Positions 53,107 to 61,811 are shown, counted from the first letter of the stretch. The stretch is DNA of 64,000 bases from Mesorhizobium sp. CAU 1732 (GCF_039888675.1 NZ_JBDQQR010000001.1:558001-622000), one strand, 5' to 3'. The notes: generated from the sequence alone by a model not told the origin. Numbers and translations: made by a program.

Positions 53107-53255
53107 GGGGGTGTTTCCTCAGTCTTTTGCGTGAGGCTAGAGGTGCCGTCGGGCGCCTGCAAGCGAATCATTCTCTTTCGAGGAGGCCATGGACCGGATA
53201 ATCGCAACGGTCGCGGCTGCCTCTTGCATTCGGATCGTGAATTGCCGATATGGAG

Positions 53256-53357
53256 GCCGGGAGGTTGGTGGTGGACGATCCACTCGCCAACCGGGTCAGA
53301 TCCGGAAGGAAGCAGCCCTAACGAGCCCGGAACGGGTCATTGTTCCAGCCTCCCACC
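53256..53357 (+). ncRNA. ffs: Signal recognition particle RNA, small bacterial type (4.5S)
   Basis: The core GGTCAGATCCGGAAGGAAGC followed by AGCCCTAACGA is the universally conserved Ffh-binding helix 8 with its GGAA tetraloop. The ends GGGAGGTTGG (about 53259) and CCAGCCTCCC (about 53354) pair to close the rod-shaped RNA, with one G-U pair. Length about 100 nt. It acts with Ffh and FtsY in co-translational membrane targeting. Position between a HIT gene and dnaX is the usual place in Hyphomicrobiales. The gap 53107-53431 otherwise holds only its likely promoter region. Confidence 0.93.
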
Positions 53358-53431
53358 TCATCGCCGCCATGACCGAATAGTGCGCCGCGCCGTTGACCTG
53401 ACGCCTCGGGGCGGGCGACATTGCGCGCAGG

Positions 53432-55297
53432 ATGGAGCAGACGAGTGACATGAGCGAGGCCGGACCAAACGCAACGGGAAAGTCGGGCGCGTATCGCGTG
53501 CTGGCGCGAAAGTACCGTCCGCGCGACTTTTCCGCGCTCATCGGCCAGGAGCCGATGGTCCGCACGCTCACCAATGCGTTTTCGACTGGCCGAATCGCTC
53601 AGGCCTGGATGCTCACCGGCGTCCGAGGCGTCGGCAAGACGACGACGGCGCGCATTCTCGCCCGCGCGCTCAACTACAAGACCGCCGAGATCGATCAGCC
53701 CTCGGTCGATCTGAGCGTCCCCGGCATCCACTGCGACGCGATCATGGAAGGCCGCCATGTCGATGTGATCGAGATGGACGCCGCCTCGCATACCGGCATC
53801 GACGACATTCGCGAGATCATCGAGCAGGTGCGCTATTCGCCGGTGTCGGCGCGCTACAAGGTCTACATCATCGACGAGGTTCACATGCTGTCGAATCAGG
53901 CCTTCAACGGCCTGCTGAAGACGCTCGAGGAACCGCCGGCGCATGTGAAATTCATCTTCGCCACGACCGAAATCCGCAAGGTGCCGATCACGATCCTGTC
54001 GCGCTGCCAGCGTTTCGACCTGCGCCGGATCGACGCCGCCCTGATCAGCCAAGATCTGGCGCGCATCGGGGCTCTGGAGGGCGTCGAGGCCGAAAGCGAG
54101 GCGCTGGCGATGATCGCGCGCGCGGCGGAAGGCTCGATGCGCGACGCGCAGTCGATCTTCGACCAGGCGATCGCGCATTCTTCCGGTCAGGTCACCGCCG
54201 AAACCGTGCGCGACATGCTGGGCCTTGCGGACCGTGCCCGCATTCTCGACCTGTTCGACATGCTCATGAAGGGCGACGTCGCTGCCGCACTGGGCGAGTT
54301 CCGCGCGCAATATGATGCCGGTGCGGATCCCGCGACCGTGCTGACCGAACTGGCGGAGATCAACCACCTCGTGACCCGCATGCGCTTCGTGCCGGCCGCG
54401 GCCGACGACGCGTCGCTGTCGCAGGACGAGCGCACGCGCGGGCTAGAGTTCTCGAAGACGCTGTCGGTGCGGGTGCTGTCACGCGCCTGGCAGATGCTGC
54501 TCAAGGGCATCTCGGAGGTTCAGCAGGCAAACCGCCCGATCAACGCCGCCGAGATGGTGCTCATCAGGCTTGCGCACGCGGCCTCGCTGCCGACGCTCGA
54601 CGAAGCATTGAAGATGCTGGAAACCGGGGGTGCCGCATCGAATGGCGCTGCGCGTGGCAATGGCGCGCCCGCTCCGCATGGCAGCAGTGGGCCAAACGGC
54701 GGCGCCTCGGCGGTTGCCGTCGGCCAGCCGCGCATGGCGCCGCAGCCCTCGGGCGGCGGACAGACGATGCGGCTCGTCGCATCGCAGCCCGCTGAGGATC
54801 GCAGCCCGCAGTTCGAGGCGCCGCCGGCGCCCGTCGAGGAACAGGTCGCGGGCCCGACGATCCGCACGCTCGCCGATATCGCAGCGCTTGCCGACCAGCA
54901 TCGCGAGATGGCGCTGAAGATCCAGATCAAGCGCTGCGTGCGGCCGGTGCGCATCGAAAGCGGGCGGCTGGAGGTCGCGCTGACCGCGGACGCGCCCAGG
55001 ACGCTGCTCAACGACATCTCCAATCGCCTCAAGGACTGGACCGGCCGACCCTGGATGGTCACGGTCTCGAAGGAGGAGGGCGGACCCACCCTTTCGGAGA
55101 TCGAGGAGGAGAAGCGCGAGACGCAACTGATGGACGCGCGCAGCGACCCGGCCGTCGCCGCCATCCTCTCGCGCTTTCCCGGCGCGCGCATCATCGATAT
55201 CCGCATTCCCGACGCGCCCGAAGTGGAGAGCGAGGATGCACCCGAGGAACCCACCATCGACCCCGGCATCGGGGACGATGACGACGACGAACTCTAG
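53432..55297 (+). CDS. dnaX: DNA polymerase III subunit gamma/tau
   Basis: This 621-residue clamp-loader ATPase has Walker A GVRGVGKTTTAR, Walker B IIDEVHML followed by KTLEEPP, the SRC motif LSRCQRFDLRR, and domain III to about residue 380. The tau-specific part follows, with a Gly/Ala-rich linker and IKRCVRPVRIESGRLEVAL near the alpha-binding region. The zinc module usually holding four Cys has only C101 (VPGIHCDAIM), as in related rhizobial proteins. No clear slippery A-run for a gamma frameshift was noticed. It heads the dnaX-ybaB pair. Confidence 0.96.
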   Translation: MEQTSDMSEAGPNATGKSGAYRVLARKYRPRDFSALIGQEPMVRTLTNAFSTGRIAQAWMLTGVRGVGKTTTARILARALNYKTAEIDQPSVDLSVPGIHCDAIMEGRHVDVIEMDAASHTGIDDIREIIEQVRYSPVSARYKVYIIDEVHMLSNQAFNGLLKTLEEPPAHVKFIFATTEIRKVPITILSRCQRFDLRRIDAALISQDLARIGALEGVEAESEALAMIARAAEGSMRDAQSIFDQAIAHSSGQVTAETVRDMLGLADRARILDLFDMLMKGDVAAALGEFRAQYDAGADPATVLTELAEINHLVTRMRFVPAAADDASLSQDERTRGLEFSKTLSVRVLSRAWQMLLKGISEVQQANRPINAAEMVLIRLAHAASLPTLDEALKMLETGGAASNGAARGNGAPAPHGSSGPNGGASAVAVGQPRMAPQPSGGGQTMRLVASQPAEDRSPQFEAPPAPVEEQVAGPTIRTLADIAALADQHREMALKIQIKRCVRPVRIESGRLEVALTADAPRTLLNDISNRLKDWTGRPWMVTVSKEEGGPTLSEIEEEKRETQLMDARSDPAVAAILSRFPGARIIDIRIPDAPEVESEDAPEEPTIDPGIGDDDDDEL

Positions 55298-55315
55298 AAT
55301 ATTCGGAGACGCACG

Positions 55316-55639
55316 ATGAAAGACCTTCTCGGCATGATGAGCAAGGCGAAGGAGATGCAGGCGAAATTCGCGCAGCTCCAGGACGAGATCGCCACGATCG
55401 AAGCCAGCGGCCAGTCGGGTGGCGGGCTTGTTCAGGTCACGCTTTCGGGCAAGTTCGAACTGCGCTCGCTCAAGATCGACCCGTCGCTTTTCAAGGAAGA
55501 CGACGTCGAGGTTCTGGAGGATCTGATCCTTGCCGCCCACAACGACGCCAAGTCGAAGGTCGAAGCCGCGATGCAGGAAAAGACCCGCGAACTCACCGCC
55601 GGCCTGCCGATCCCGCCCGGCATGAAGCTGCCTTTCTAG
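55316..55639 (+). CDS. YbaB/EbfC family nucleoid-associated protein
   Basis: A 107-residue DNA-binding protein starting [26 protein letters not shown], then [21 protein letters not shown] and an end of [13 protein letters not shown], all YbaB hallmarks. It forms tweezers-like dimers that bind DNA nonspecifically and its gene sits between dnaX and recR in most bacteria. It is 18 bp after dnaX. Here recR is displaced 2.2 kb downstream by a toxin-antitoxin module, a SleB-type hydrolase gene and a GNAT gene. Confidence 0.95.
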   Translation: MKDLLGMMSKAKEMQAKFAQLQDEIATIEASGQSGGGLVQVTLSGKFELRSLKIDPSLFKEDDVEVLEDLILAAHNDAKSKVEAAMQEKTRELTAGLPIPPGMKLPF

Positions 55640-55979
55640 GATCCGATCGGGCGGCCCGTAATCCGCGGCTCTTCATAGTCGAGATCATCATCGACATCCG
55701 GATTCATCTCGATCTGCTGCCCGTGGCGGATCGAGAGGATGGTGATCTCGTTTCTCTCGATTTCGTAGTCGAGGATGTGGTTGCCGGCGACAAGTCTTCG
55801 GGCGCCCTCCACGGGCAATCGAGCTATGTCGCGGCCGAGTTCAGGGAAAGTCGCAAGATTCCGCCGGGCTTCGGCGATCCGGTTCCGGAAATCTATCGCC
55901 GCTTGCGTGCTGTAGCGTTTGAGATAGAGGGCCTCCGCGCGTAGGTAAGCCGCTGCCTGCGCCGATACCCAACCTTCAC
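55636..55979 (-). pseudogene. ParE/RelE-type toxin gene with apparent 5' frameshift
   Basis: A ParE-like sequence reads AQAAAYLRAEALYLKRYSTQ, then AIDFRNRIAEARRNLATFPE, LGRDIARLPVEGARRLVAGN and HILDYEIERNEITILSIRHG, clearly a plasmid-stabilisation toxin. This frame has no ATG or GTG; its first usable codon is TTG at 55818, in mid-domain. The plausible start, GTG at 55979 just after the antitoxin stop, begins KVGY in another frame and hits a stop within about 25 codons. Loss of one base near 55963 would explain this. So the toxin is probably inactive, unless the frameshift is programmed or a sequencing error. Confidence 0.7.
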
Positions 55980-55981
55980 CT

Positions 55982-56242
55982 CTATGCCACCTTGGCGGCG
56001 ATCAACTCATCGATCTCCCGAAGGACATCATCGATGTCGTGGACATCGCCGTTGGCGACCTCCTCGCGACCCCGACGCATCGCGAGAATGTCGGCTCCCT
56101 CCCGCGCCAGATAGTGGCGGAGCGCCCTGACCATCACCCAGCTACGGGAACGGTCGCAGGTCTCGGCGATCTTCTCGATCTCTTGAAGGACCTCGACCGG
56201 AAGCCGAAGTGTGATCGGATCGGAAAGCTTGGGTCGGCACAT
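55982..56242 (-). CDS. Ribbon-helix-helix (CopG-type) antitoxin
   Basis: This 86-residue protein has an N-terminal RHH domain, LSDPITLRLPVEVLQEIEKIAETCDRSRSWVMVRALRHYL, followed by an acidic tail (NGDVHDIDDVLREIDELI) that would wrap the toxin. ATG 56242 is chosen because GGAGG sits 8 bases upstream; ATG 56257 lies too close to the operator. A perfect palindrome 16 bases upstream is its likely operator. The gene is intact although its toxin partner looks frameshifted. Confidence 0.88.
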   Translation of the reverse strand: MCRPKLSDPITLRLPVEVLQEIEKIAETCDRSRSWVMVRALRHYLAREGADILAMRRGREEVANGDVHDIDDVLREIDELIAAKVA

Positions 56243-56257
56243 GGCGGCAGCCTCCAT

Positions 56258-56278
56258 TTGTAATACATAGTATTACAA
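56258..56278 (-). promoter_or_regulatory. Operator of the RHH antitoxin
   Basis: A perfect inverted repeat of 9-bp arms, TTGTAATAC-ata-GTATTACAA. It is AT-rich within GC-rich DNA, directly upstream of the antitoxin start, as expected for autoregulation by a RHH dimer pair. Confidence 0.7.
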
Positions 56279-56401
56279 GGTGCCTTGCCGCTCAAGGCCG
56301 CGCCGTGCGGTCCTTGTTTCGCTTGCCATGCTTTTGCCTGAAATATCCTCTTCTTTTGCCCCATCCAAGCGGCGGGGGCGGCTTTGGAGAGGGTCAGTTT
56401 C

Positions 56402-57220
56402 GTGTTGTCTAAGCCCCTGAATGCGCGGCTGGCGCCGCTTTGCGCCGTCGCTCTCGCCTCCCTTCTGTCCGCCTGTTCGCAAAGTGCCGACGCTCTCGAC
56501 GGCGTCACGACCTCGTCGGTTTCGTCCACGCGCGGCTATTCGATGAAGGACAAGGAGTGCCTGGCGCGCGCCATGTTCTTCGAATCGCACCGCTCGAGCC
56601 GCGAAGGATTGGTGGCCGTCGGCACGGTGGTGATGAACCGGCTGGATTCCGGACAATATGCCGACACGGTGTGTGGCGTCGTGGGCCAGAAGAACCAGTT
56701 CGCGCCGGGCGTCCTGTCGCGAAAGATGAACTCCAAGGCGCTGCCGGACGTGATGGCCGCAGCCGATTCCGTGCTCAAGGGCGAGCGGCATCCACAAGCC
56801 CAGAAAGCCATGTTCTTCCATCAGGCCGGGCTGAACTTCCCCTATCCCAATATGCATTACGTGCTGCAGGCTGGTGGCAACGCTTTCTACGAGAAGCGCG
56901 GTCGCGCCGAGCGCAGCGCCAACGGCATACGGCCGCAGTCGCAGCTCGCGGCCGCCGGCAGGAAGGAAGGCGCGGGCGACCGGCCCCAGATGGTCGCGGT
57001 CGCGAAGCAGCCGGCACCGGCTGCGAAGGCAGCGGAGCAGATCGCCACCGTGAAGACTGAGCGCGAGACCGCGCCCGAACAGGTTGTGGCGACATCGCCG
57101 GTGATCGAGACGACGGTGGCACCGGCAAACACGGCCATGTCCTATTCGGTCGAACCGAATACGGCCGATGCCATCGGCGCGATGCTGCTCAACCAGGCGC
57201 GGCCGTCGCCGGTCGAGTGA
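56402..57220 (+). CDS. Cell wall hydrolase, SleB-like, lipoprotein
   Basis: This 272-residue protein has a GTG start preceded by GAGAGG and a lipobox LASLLSACS, so it is probably a lipoprotein. The hydrolase domain (residues about 45-160) has the Hydrolase_2/SleB features: KECLARAMFFESHRSSREGLVAV with catalytic-type Glu, AVGTVVMNRLDSGQYADTVCGVV, and FQ/NQFAPG-like KKNQFAPGVLS. SleB-type enzymes are lytic transglycosylases acting on peptidoglycan. The C-terminal third is Ala/Pro/Lys-rich with no known domain and may span the cell wall. Confidence 0.88.
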   Translation: MLSKPLNARLAPLCAVALASLLSACSQSADALDGVTTSSVSSTRGYSMKDKECLARAMFFESHRSSREGLVAVGTVVMNRLDSGQYADTVCGVVGQKNQFAPGVLSRKMNSKALPDVMAAADSVLKGERHPQAQKAMFFHQAGLNFPYPNMHYVLQAGGNAFYEKRGRAERSANGIRPQSQLAAAGRKEGAGDRPQMVAVAKQPAPAAKAAEQIATVKTERETAPEQVVATSPVIETTVAPANTAMSYSVEPNTADAIGAMLLNQARPSPVE

Positions 57221-57232
57221 TCGCGGACCGGG

Positions 57233-57742
57233 TCAGGGCAGCGACCGCTCCATCTCTACGACGGGCAGAACGATGCCGGGGCTCATTTCGACATCGATCG
57301 GCCTCACGCGCCTGAAACCTGCGGACGCGTAGAACGGCTCGGCCAACAGCGTAGATTGGCTTTTCATGATCGTCGCACCTGCACGCGCGGCCTCATCGAG
57401 GCAGCGTTGCAGCAGAAGGCGCGCAACGCCCTTGCGATGATGGGCGGGATGCGTTGCGAAGTGGCGGATATGCGCGATGCCGTCTACCCGTTCGCCGTTG
57501 CCCGGCTTCTCGAAGGTCCAGCCCCCGCAGCCGGCGATCTGGCCGTCCGTCTCAGCGATGAAATAGGTGCCGCTTGCGAGCAGGGTCGGATTGGCGCGCG
57601 ACATCAGCGGCATTGCGGCCGCGAGTTTCTCGCGATCGTATGCGGCCTCGCCCAACGTCGCGTAGGAGGCGGCGATCAGGACGGAAAGCGGCTCCAGGTC
57701 AGCGGGCGTGGCAACGCGGATCGTGATTTCGTTGGCAACCAT
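57233..57742 (-). CDS. GNAT family N-acetyltransferase
   Basis: A 169-residue GNAT. ATG 57742 gives MVANEITIRVATPADLEPLSVLIAAS, the standard first strand and helix. The acetyl-CoA loop reads RHFATHPAHHRKGVARLLLQRCLDEA (Q/R-x-x-G-x-G/A as R-K-G-V-A), then MKSQSTLLAEPFYASAGFRRV. The last strand contains VEMSPGIVLPVVEMER, as in members annotated from PhnO/RimI-like groups. Convergent with the SleB gene, 12 bp apart. Substrate unknown. Confidence 0.88.
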   Translation of the reverse strand: MVANEITIRVATPADLEPLSVLIAASYATLGEAAYDREKLAAAMPLMSRANPTLLASGTYFIAETDGQIAGCGGWTFEKPGNGERVDGIAHIRHFATHPAHHRKGVARLLLQRCLDEAARAGATIMKSQSTLLAEPFYASAGFRRVRPIDVEMSPGIVLPVVEMERSLP

Positions 57743-57837
57743 GCTTTCTTCCTCCGCCTGCCGGCACAGCGCTCGCAGTCTAGCGCGTGACATCGGCGAC
57801 GCTACCCAATTCCGCTGTTCCCCGCTAAACCGTGACC

Positions 57838-58443
57838 ATGTCGAAACGAATCGCCGGTCCCGAAATCGAGCGCCTGATCCAGCTCCTTGCCAAGGTGCCG
57901 GGTCTCGGCCCGCGCTCGGCGCGCCGCGCCGCCCTGCATCTGATCAAGAAGAAAGAGCAGTTGCTGGTGCCGCTCGCGGCAGCCATGGGCGAGGCGGTCG
58001 ACAAGGTGCGCGTCTGCTCGACCTGCGGCAATGTCGATACGTCCGATCCGTGCACGATCTGCACCGACCCGCGCCGCGACGCTGCGACGCTCATCGTCGT
58101 CGAGGACGTCGCCGACCTCTGGGCGCTGGAGCGCGCCTCGGCCATGAACGTGCGCTATCACGTTCTGGGCGGCACACTGTCGCCGCTGGACGGCATCCGG
58201 CCCGAGGATCTGAACATCGGTTCGCTTGTCTCGCGCGTGGCGGGTGGCGAGGTGTCGGAGGTGATCCTCGCCGTCAACGCGACCGTCGAGGGCCAGACCA
58301 CGGCGCACTACATCACCGATCAGCTTGCCGGGCTCGACGTGCGGGTGACGCGGCTTGCCCACGGCGTGCCGGTGGGTGGCGAACTCGACTATCTCGACGA
58401 CGGCACGCTTGCGGCTGCGCTGAAATCGCGGACGGCGTTTTGA
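57838..58443 (+). CDS. recR: Recombination mediator protein RecR
   Basis: This 201-residue protein has an HhH at the N terminus ([19 protein letters not shown]), the four-Cys zinc finger [16 protein letters not shown] near residues 58-73 and a Toprim domain with [14 protein letters not shown] and [10 protein letters not shown]. It acts with RecO and RecF to load RecA on gaps. ATG 57838 is preferred to GTG 57832. In most rhizobia it follows ybaB directly; here accessory genes separate them. Confidence 0.96.
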   Translation: MSKRIAGPEIERLIQLLAKVPGLGPRSARRAALHLIKKKEQLLVPLAAAMGEAVDKVRVCSTCGNVDTSDPCTICTDPRRDAATLIVVEDVADLWALERASAMNVRYHVLGGTLSPLDGIRPEDLNIGSLVSRVAGGEVSEVILAVNATVEGQTTAHYITDQLAGLDVRVTRLAHGVPVGGELDYLDDGTLAAALKSRTAF

Positions 58444-58477
58444 TTTCCGGAAGGAGCACGCTTTGAGAGATTCAGCT

Positions 58478-58605
58478 CTACGTTGCCCCCCTCTGTCCTG
58501 CCGGACATCTCCCCCACACGGGGGGAGATTATTCTCGTGGCCGACACCGCGTGATCTCCCCCCTCGTGGGGGAGATGTCCGGCAGGACAGAGGGGGGCAA
58601 CGTAG
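58478..58605. repeat. Palindromic repeat, family B, in the leader of the lytic transglycosylase gene
   Basis: A perfect inverted repeat of 38-bp arms, starting CTACGTTGCCCCCCTCTGTC and ending GACAGAGGGGGGCAACGTAG, around a centre with GGGGGGAGAT and ATCTCCCCCC. It is the same family as 17942-18060. An open frame runs through it. Confidence 0.9.
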
Positions 58606-58612
58606 GGCATCG

Positions 58613-59836
58613 ATGCTTGCGGCGTTGTGTCTGTCCCTGGCCACTCTTGTTTCATTCCCCGCCGCAGCCCAAAACGTCACCGCCCAATTCCAGTCCTGGC
58701 TGCAGAACGATCTCTGGCCGGAGGCGCAGGCGAAGGGCATTTCGGCCCAGACGTTCAACGCTGCCTTCGGCGGCGTGACGCCGAACCTCAAGCTTCCCGA
58801 TCTGGTGATGCCGGGACAGCAGGCCGAGACGCCGAGGACGCAGCATCAGGCGGAGTTCGGGTCGCCGGGCAGCTATTTTGCCGAAAATACGGTTGGTGGG
58901 GTGACCGCGGGCGGCCGCAGCCGGGCAAACCGGCTGAGCCAGCAACTCGGTGTGATCGAGGGGCGATTCGGCGTGCCGCGCGGCATCCTGCTTGCCATCT
59001 GGGGTCGGGAATCCGGGTTCGGCCGCGCCAATATCCCGCACAACGCGTTCGAGGTGCTCGGCACCAAGGCGTTCATAGCGACGCGCAAGGACATGTTCCG
59101 CAAGGAAGTGCTGGCGGCGCTCGAGATGGTGCAGCGTGGCCATGTGTCGGTCGCCGCGATGAAATCGTCCTGGGCGGGCGCGCTCGGCCAGCCGCAATTC
59201 CTGCCGACATCCTATCTCCAACACGCGGTCGATGGCGACGGCGACGGGCGGGCCGATATCTGGGGTTCCGAAGTCGACACGCTGGCGTCGATCGCGAACT
59301 ATCTCGCCCATTACGGCTGGGTGAAAGGGCGTGACTGGGGCTTCGAGGTGACGGTGCCCGCCGGCGTCTCCTGCGCACTTGAAGGCCCCGATCGGGGCAG
59401 GCGCATCGCGGACTGGGCGTCGATGGGCATCCAGCGCGTGGGCGGCAGGCCGTTTCCCGACCACGAGGCGCGCGCGGAGGGCTACCTGCTGATGCCGGCC
59501 GGACGCTCAGGCCCCGCCTTCATCGTCACGCCGAACTTCTACGTGCTGAAAAAGTACAATGAGAGCGATCTCTACGCGCTCTTCGTCGGGCATGCTGCCG
59601 ACCGCATCAGCTATGGCGACCGCGCGTTCGCGGGCTCCTGGGGTCGTGTCGGCGGTCTCTACCGCTTCGACATCGCCGCGATGCAGCGCGGGTTGCAAGG
59701 ACAGGGCTACGACACCGGCGGGGCGGACGGGCTGCCGGGTTTCCGAACGCGCCGGTCCATCGGCGAATGGCAGGCAAAGAACGGCCGCCAGCCGACCTGC
59801 TTTCCCGATCAGGCGATCGTCGGGGCGCTGAAGTAG
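58613..59836 (+). CDS. Lytic murein transglycosylase (MltB-like, SLT_2) with C-terminal peptidoglycan-binding domain
   Basis: A 407-residue exported enzyme. Signal peptide MLAALCLSLATLVSFPAAAQ, then the SLT_2 domain: catalytic E133 in LLAIWGRESGFGR, and SWAGALGQPQFLPTSYL and DIWGSEVDTLASIANYLAHYG as MltB hallmarks. A PG_binding_1 domain follows (AAMQRGLQGQGYDTGGADGLPGFRTRRSI). It cleaves glycan strands to 1,6-anhydromuropeptides. An alternative TTG start at 58463 has a good AAGGAG but would prepend about 50 repeat-encoded residues before the signal peptide. Confidence 0.92.
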   Translation: MLAALCLSLATLVSFPAAAQNVTAQFQSWLQNDLWPEAQAKGISAQTFNAAFGGVTPNLKLPDLVMPGQQAETPRTQHQAEFGSPGSYFAENTVGGVTAGGRSRANRLSQQLGVIEGRFGVPRGILLAIWGRESGFGRANIPHNAFEVLGTKAFIATRKDMFRKEVLAALEMVQRGHVSVAAMKSSWAGALGQPQFLPTSYLQHAVDGDGDGRADIWGSEVDTLASIANYLAHYGWVKGRDWGFEVTVPAGVSCALEGPDRGRRIADWASMGIQRVGGRPFPDHEARAEGYLLMPAGRSGPAFIVTPNFYVLKKYNESDLYALFVGHAADRISYGDRAFAGSWGRVGGLYRFDIAAMQRGLQGQGYDTGGADGLPGFRTRRSIGEWQAKNGRQPTCFPDQAIVGALK

Positions 59837-59844
59837 AGGGCGAT

Positions 59845-60984
59845 CTATTCGTCTTCGACTTCGATCGTCTGTTGCGCCGCCAGGAAATTGCCGAGCGAAT
59901 GCAGCGGCTCGAAATGGTCGCAGAAAACCTTGACCACCACGAGCAGCGGCACGGCGATGAGCGCGCCGACGAATCCCCACAGCCACGACCAGAAGGCGAC
60001 GGCGATGAAGATCGCCACCGCGTTGAGTTCGAGCCTGCGCCCGAGGATCAGCGGCGTGATGATCTGGCCCTCGAGGATGTTGCATAGGGTCACGAAGGCC
60101 GGTGCGATCAGGGCGAAGCCCAGACTGTCGAAGCTGACGATCGAGATCGCGGCCACGATGAGGATCGTCGTCGCCGCACCGATATAGGGCAAGAAGTTCA
60201 GAAGCGCCGCCATCGCGCCCCAGAGGAACGGCGTCGGCATGCCGATGATCCAGAGCCCGGTGCCGATCGCCAGACCGAGTGCGGCATTGATGATCGCCAC
60301 GGTCAGAAGGTAGCGCGAAATCTCGCGCTCGACATCGTAGACGACGCGCAAGGCGCGCTTCTTCTCGGTCATCGTCGCGAAGGACTGGACGATCTTTTCG
60401 TAAAACATCGTCCCCGAAGCGAGCAGGAACAACGCCAGCACGAAAACGATCGCGGCATTGGTTCCCGCACTCAGCATGGTGCCGGCGGCCTGCGACAGGA
60501 TGCCGGGTTGCTGGACGGAAACCTTCACTACCCCCGTTTCCTCTGTCGTATCGGTGGCATGATCGATCTGCTGGGATATCTGCATCAAGCGATCATAGGG
60601 ACCGCGCAGTTCCTCCACGCGCTCGGTGAGCGTCCGGCCGATCTGCGGCGCATCCGCGATGAGGGTCATGACCGGCGTGCTGAAGAGATACCCGCCCAGG
60701 CCGATGACGGTTGCCGTGACAAGCACGACGAGCGTGGCCGACAGCGGCGCGGGAAAGCCGCGCTTGCGCATGAACCGCACGATCGGCGTCAGCGTCAGCG
60801 CGAACAGGAAAGCCAGCACGACGGGCATGAAGAATTCGCGTCCGAAATAGAGCGCGTAGACCAGCAATATGATGAAGATGCCCGTGACAGCCTTGCGGCT
60901 GACGCCCGGAGCGGGCGGAGGCGGCGCAATATCCTGAGCCACGGGAGACGCAGACTTGTCGTTGCCTTTTGCGACTTGGTTCAT
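59845..60984 (-). CDS. AI-2E family transporter
   Basis: A 379-residue inner-membrane protein with about 8 helices. ATG 60984 is chosen; a longer start adds unlike residues. The family features are present: paired N-terminal helices (VTGIFIILLVYALYFGREF), a central amphipathic region with coiled-coil character, then LGLAIGTGLWIIGMPTPFLWG and NILEGQIITPLILGRRLELN, the AI-2E signature. Members export autoinducer-2 or act as ion exchangers (some as Na+/H+ antiporters), so function cannot be fixed. Convergent with the transglycosylase gene. Confidence 0.92.
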   Translation of the reverse strand: MNQVAKGNDKSASPVAQDIAPPPPAPGVSRKAVTGIFIILLVYALYFGREFFMPVVLAFLFALTLTPIVRFMRKRGFPAPLSATLVVLVTATVIGLGGYLFSTPVMTLIADAPQIGRTLTERVEELRGPYDRLMQISQQIDHATDTTEETGVVKVSVQQPGILSQAAGTMLSAGTNAAIVFVLALFLLASGTMFYEKIVQSFATMTEKKRALRVVYDVEREISRYLLTVAIINAALGLAIGTGLWIIGMPTPFLWGAMAALLNFLPYIGAATTILIVAAISIVSFDSLGFALIAPAFVTLCNILEGQIITPLILGRRLELNAVAIFIAVAFWSWLWGFVGALIAVPLLVVVKVFCDHFEPLHSLGNFLAAQQTIEVEDE

Positions 60985-61150
60985 GATTTCGCCCTCAACC
61001 CGCACGACATCGCGCTGCGCAGACAATGTCCGGCGGGTTGCGATGTTCCGCCGCGCTTCACAATAACCTTGCTTATTTTCACGTTTCCGGGATCGAATGC
61101 GCTATTGCGTCATTTCATTCGGGCGGACGGGCCATAGAGGAGGGAAGTTC

Positions 61151-61747
61151 ATGCGTTTGTTGTCCTTTGCGAAGATGTCGGCCGCAGTGGCTGTCTTCGC
61201 GACAATTCTGGCCGCGTGCGTCGTGGTCGAGGATGGACCGGGTCCTGGGCCCGGCCCGCGCCCGCCGATCCCGCAGGAGCCGCAATTCTGCACGCGCGAA
61301 TACGCGCCCGTCTGCGCCCAGCGTGGCGGCGATCGAAGGACGTTCAGCAATGATTGCGAGGCGGACCGGTCCGGCTATCGCGTGATTCGCGACGGCGAGT
61401 GCCGCGGCGGTCCGGGTGGTCCCGGTGGGCCAGGCGGCCCCGGCGGCCCCGGTCGTCCGCAGGCCTGCACGCAGCAATACGCGCCGGTTTGCGCTGAACG
61501 TCGCGGCAACCGCCAGACTTTCGGCAACGAATGCGTCGCGCGCTCGGAAGGCTTCCGCGTGATCAGCGACGGCGAATGCCGCCGCGAAACCACCCCCGGA
61601 CCCGGTCCGGGACGTCCCGGTCCTCAGGCCTGCACACGCGAATACGCTCCGGTGTGCGGCCAGCGCGGCCGTGATGTGCGGACGTTCGGCAATTCGTGCG
61701 AGGCGGAAGCCGAATCTTACCGGATCGTCGGTCGCGGACCCTGCTGA
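61151..61747 (+). CDS. Lipoprotein with three Kazal-like domains
   Basis: A 198-residue protein with a lipobox VFATILAACVV, then three Kazal-type modules: CTREYAPVCAQRGGDRRTFSND, CTQQYAPVCAERRGNRQTFGNE and CTREYAPVCGQRGRDVRTFGNS, each with the C-x(6)-PVC-x(n)-TF-x-N-x-C core. They are joined by Gly/Pro linkers; the first is a GGPGGPGGPGGP collagen-like run. Kazal domains usually inhibit serine proteases. Each module has four Cys instead of the usual six, so disulfide pairing is reduced. Monocistronic, with a terminator downstream. Confidence 0.88.
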   Translation: MRLLSFAKMSAAVAVFATILAACVVVEDGPGPGPGPRPPIPQEPQFCTREYAPVCAQRGGDRRTFSNDCEADRSGYRVIRDGECRGGPGGPGGPGGPGGPGRPQACTQQYAPVCAERRGNRQTFGNECVARSEGFRVISDGECRRETTPGPGPGRPGPQACTREYAPVCGQRGRDVRTFGNSCEAEAESYRIVGRGPC

Positions 61748-61776
61748 TCGGCTCGTTTGTCGCGAAAAGTGACGGC

Positions 61777-61811
61777 TCCTCCCGCATTTTCGTGCGGGAG
61801 GGGTCTTTTTT
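61777..61811 (+). terminator. Rho-independent terminator after the Kazal gene
   Basis: CCTCCCGCA-ttttcg-TGCGGGAGG followed by GGTCTTTTTT. A 9-bp perfect stem and a T-run, 30 bases after the stop codon. Confidence 0.88.
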
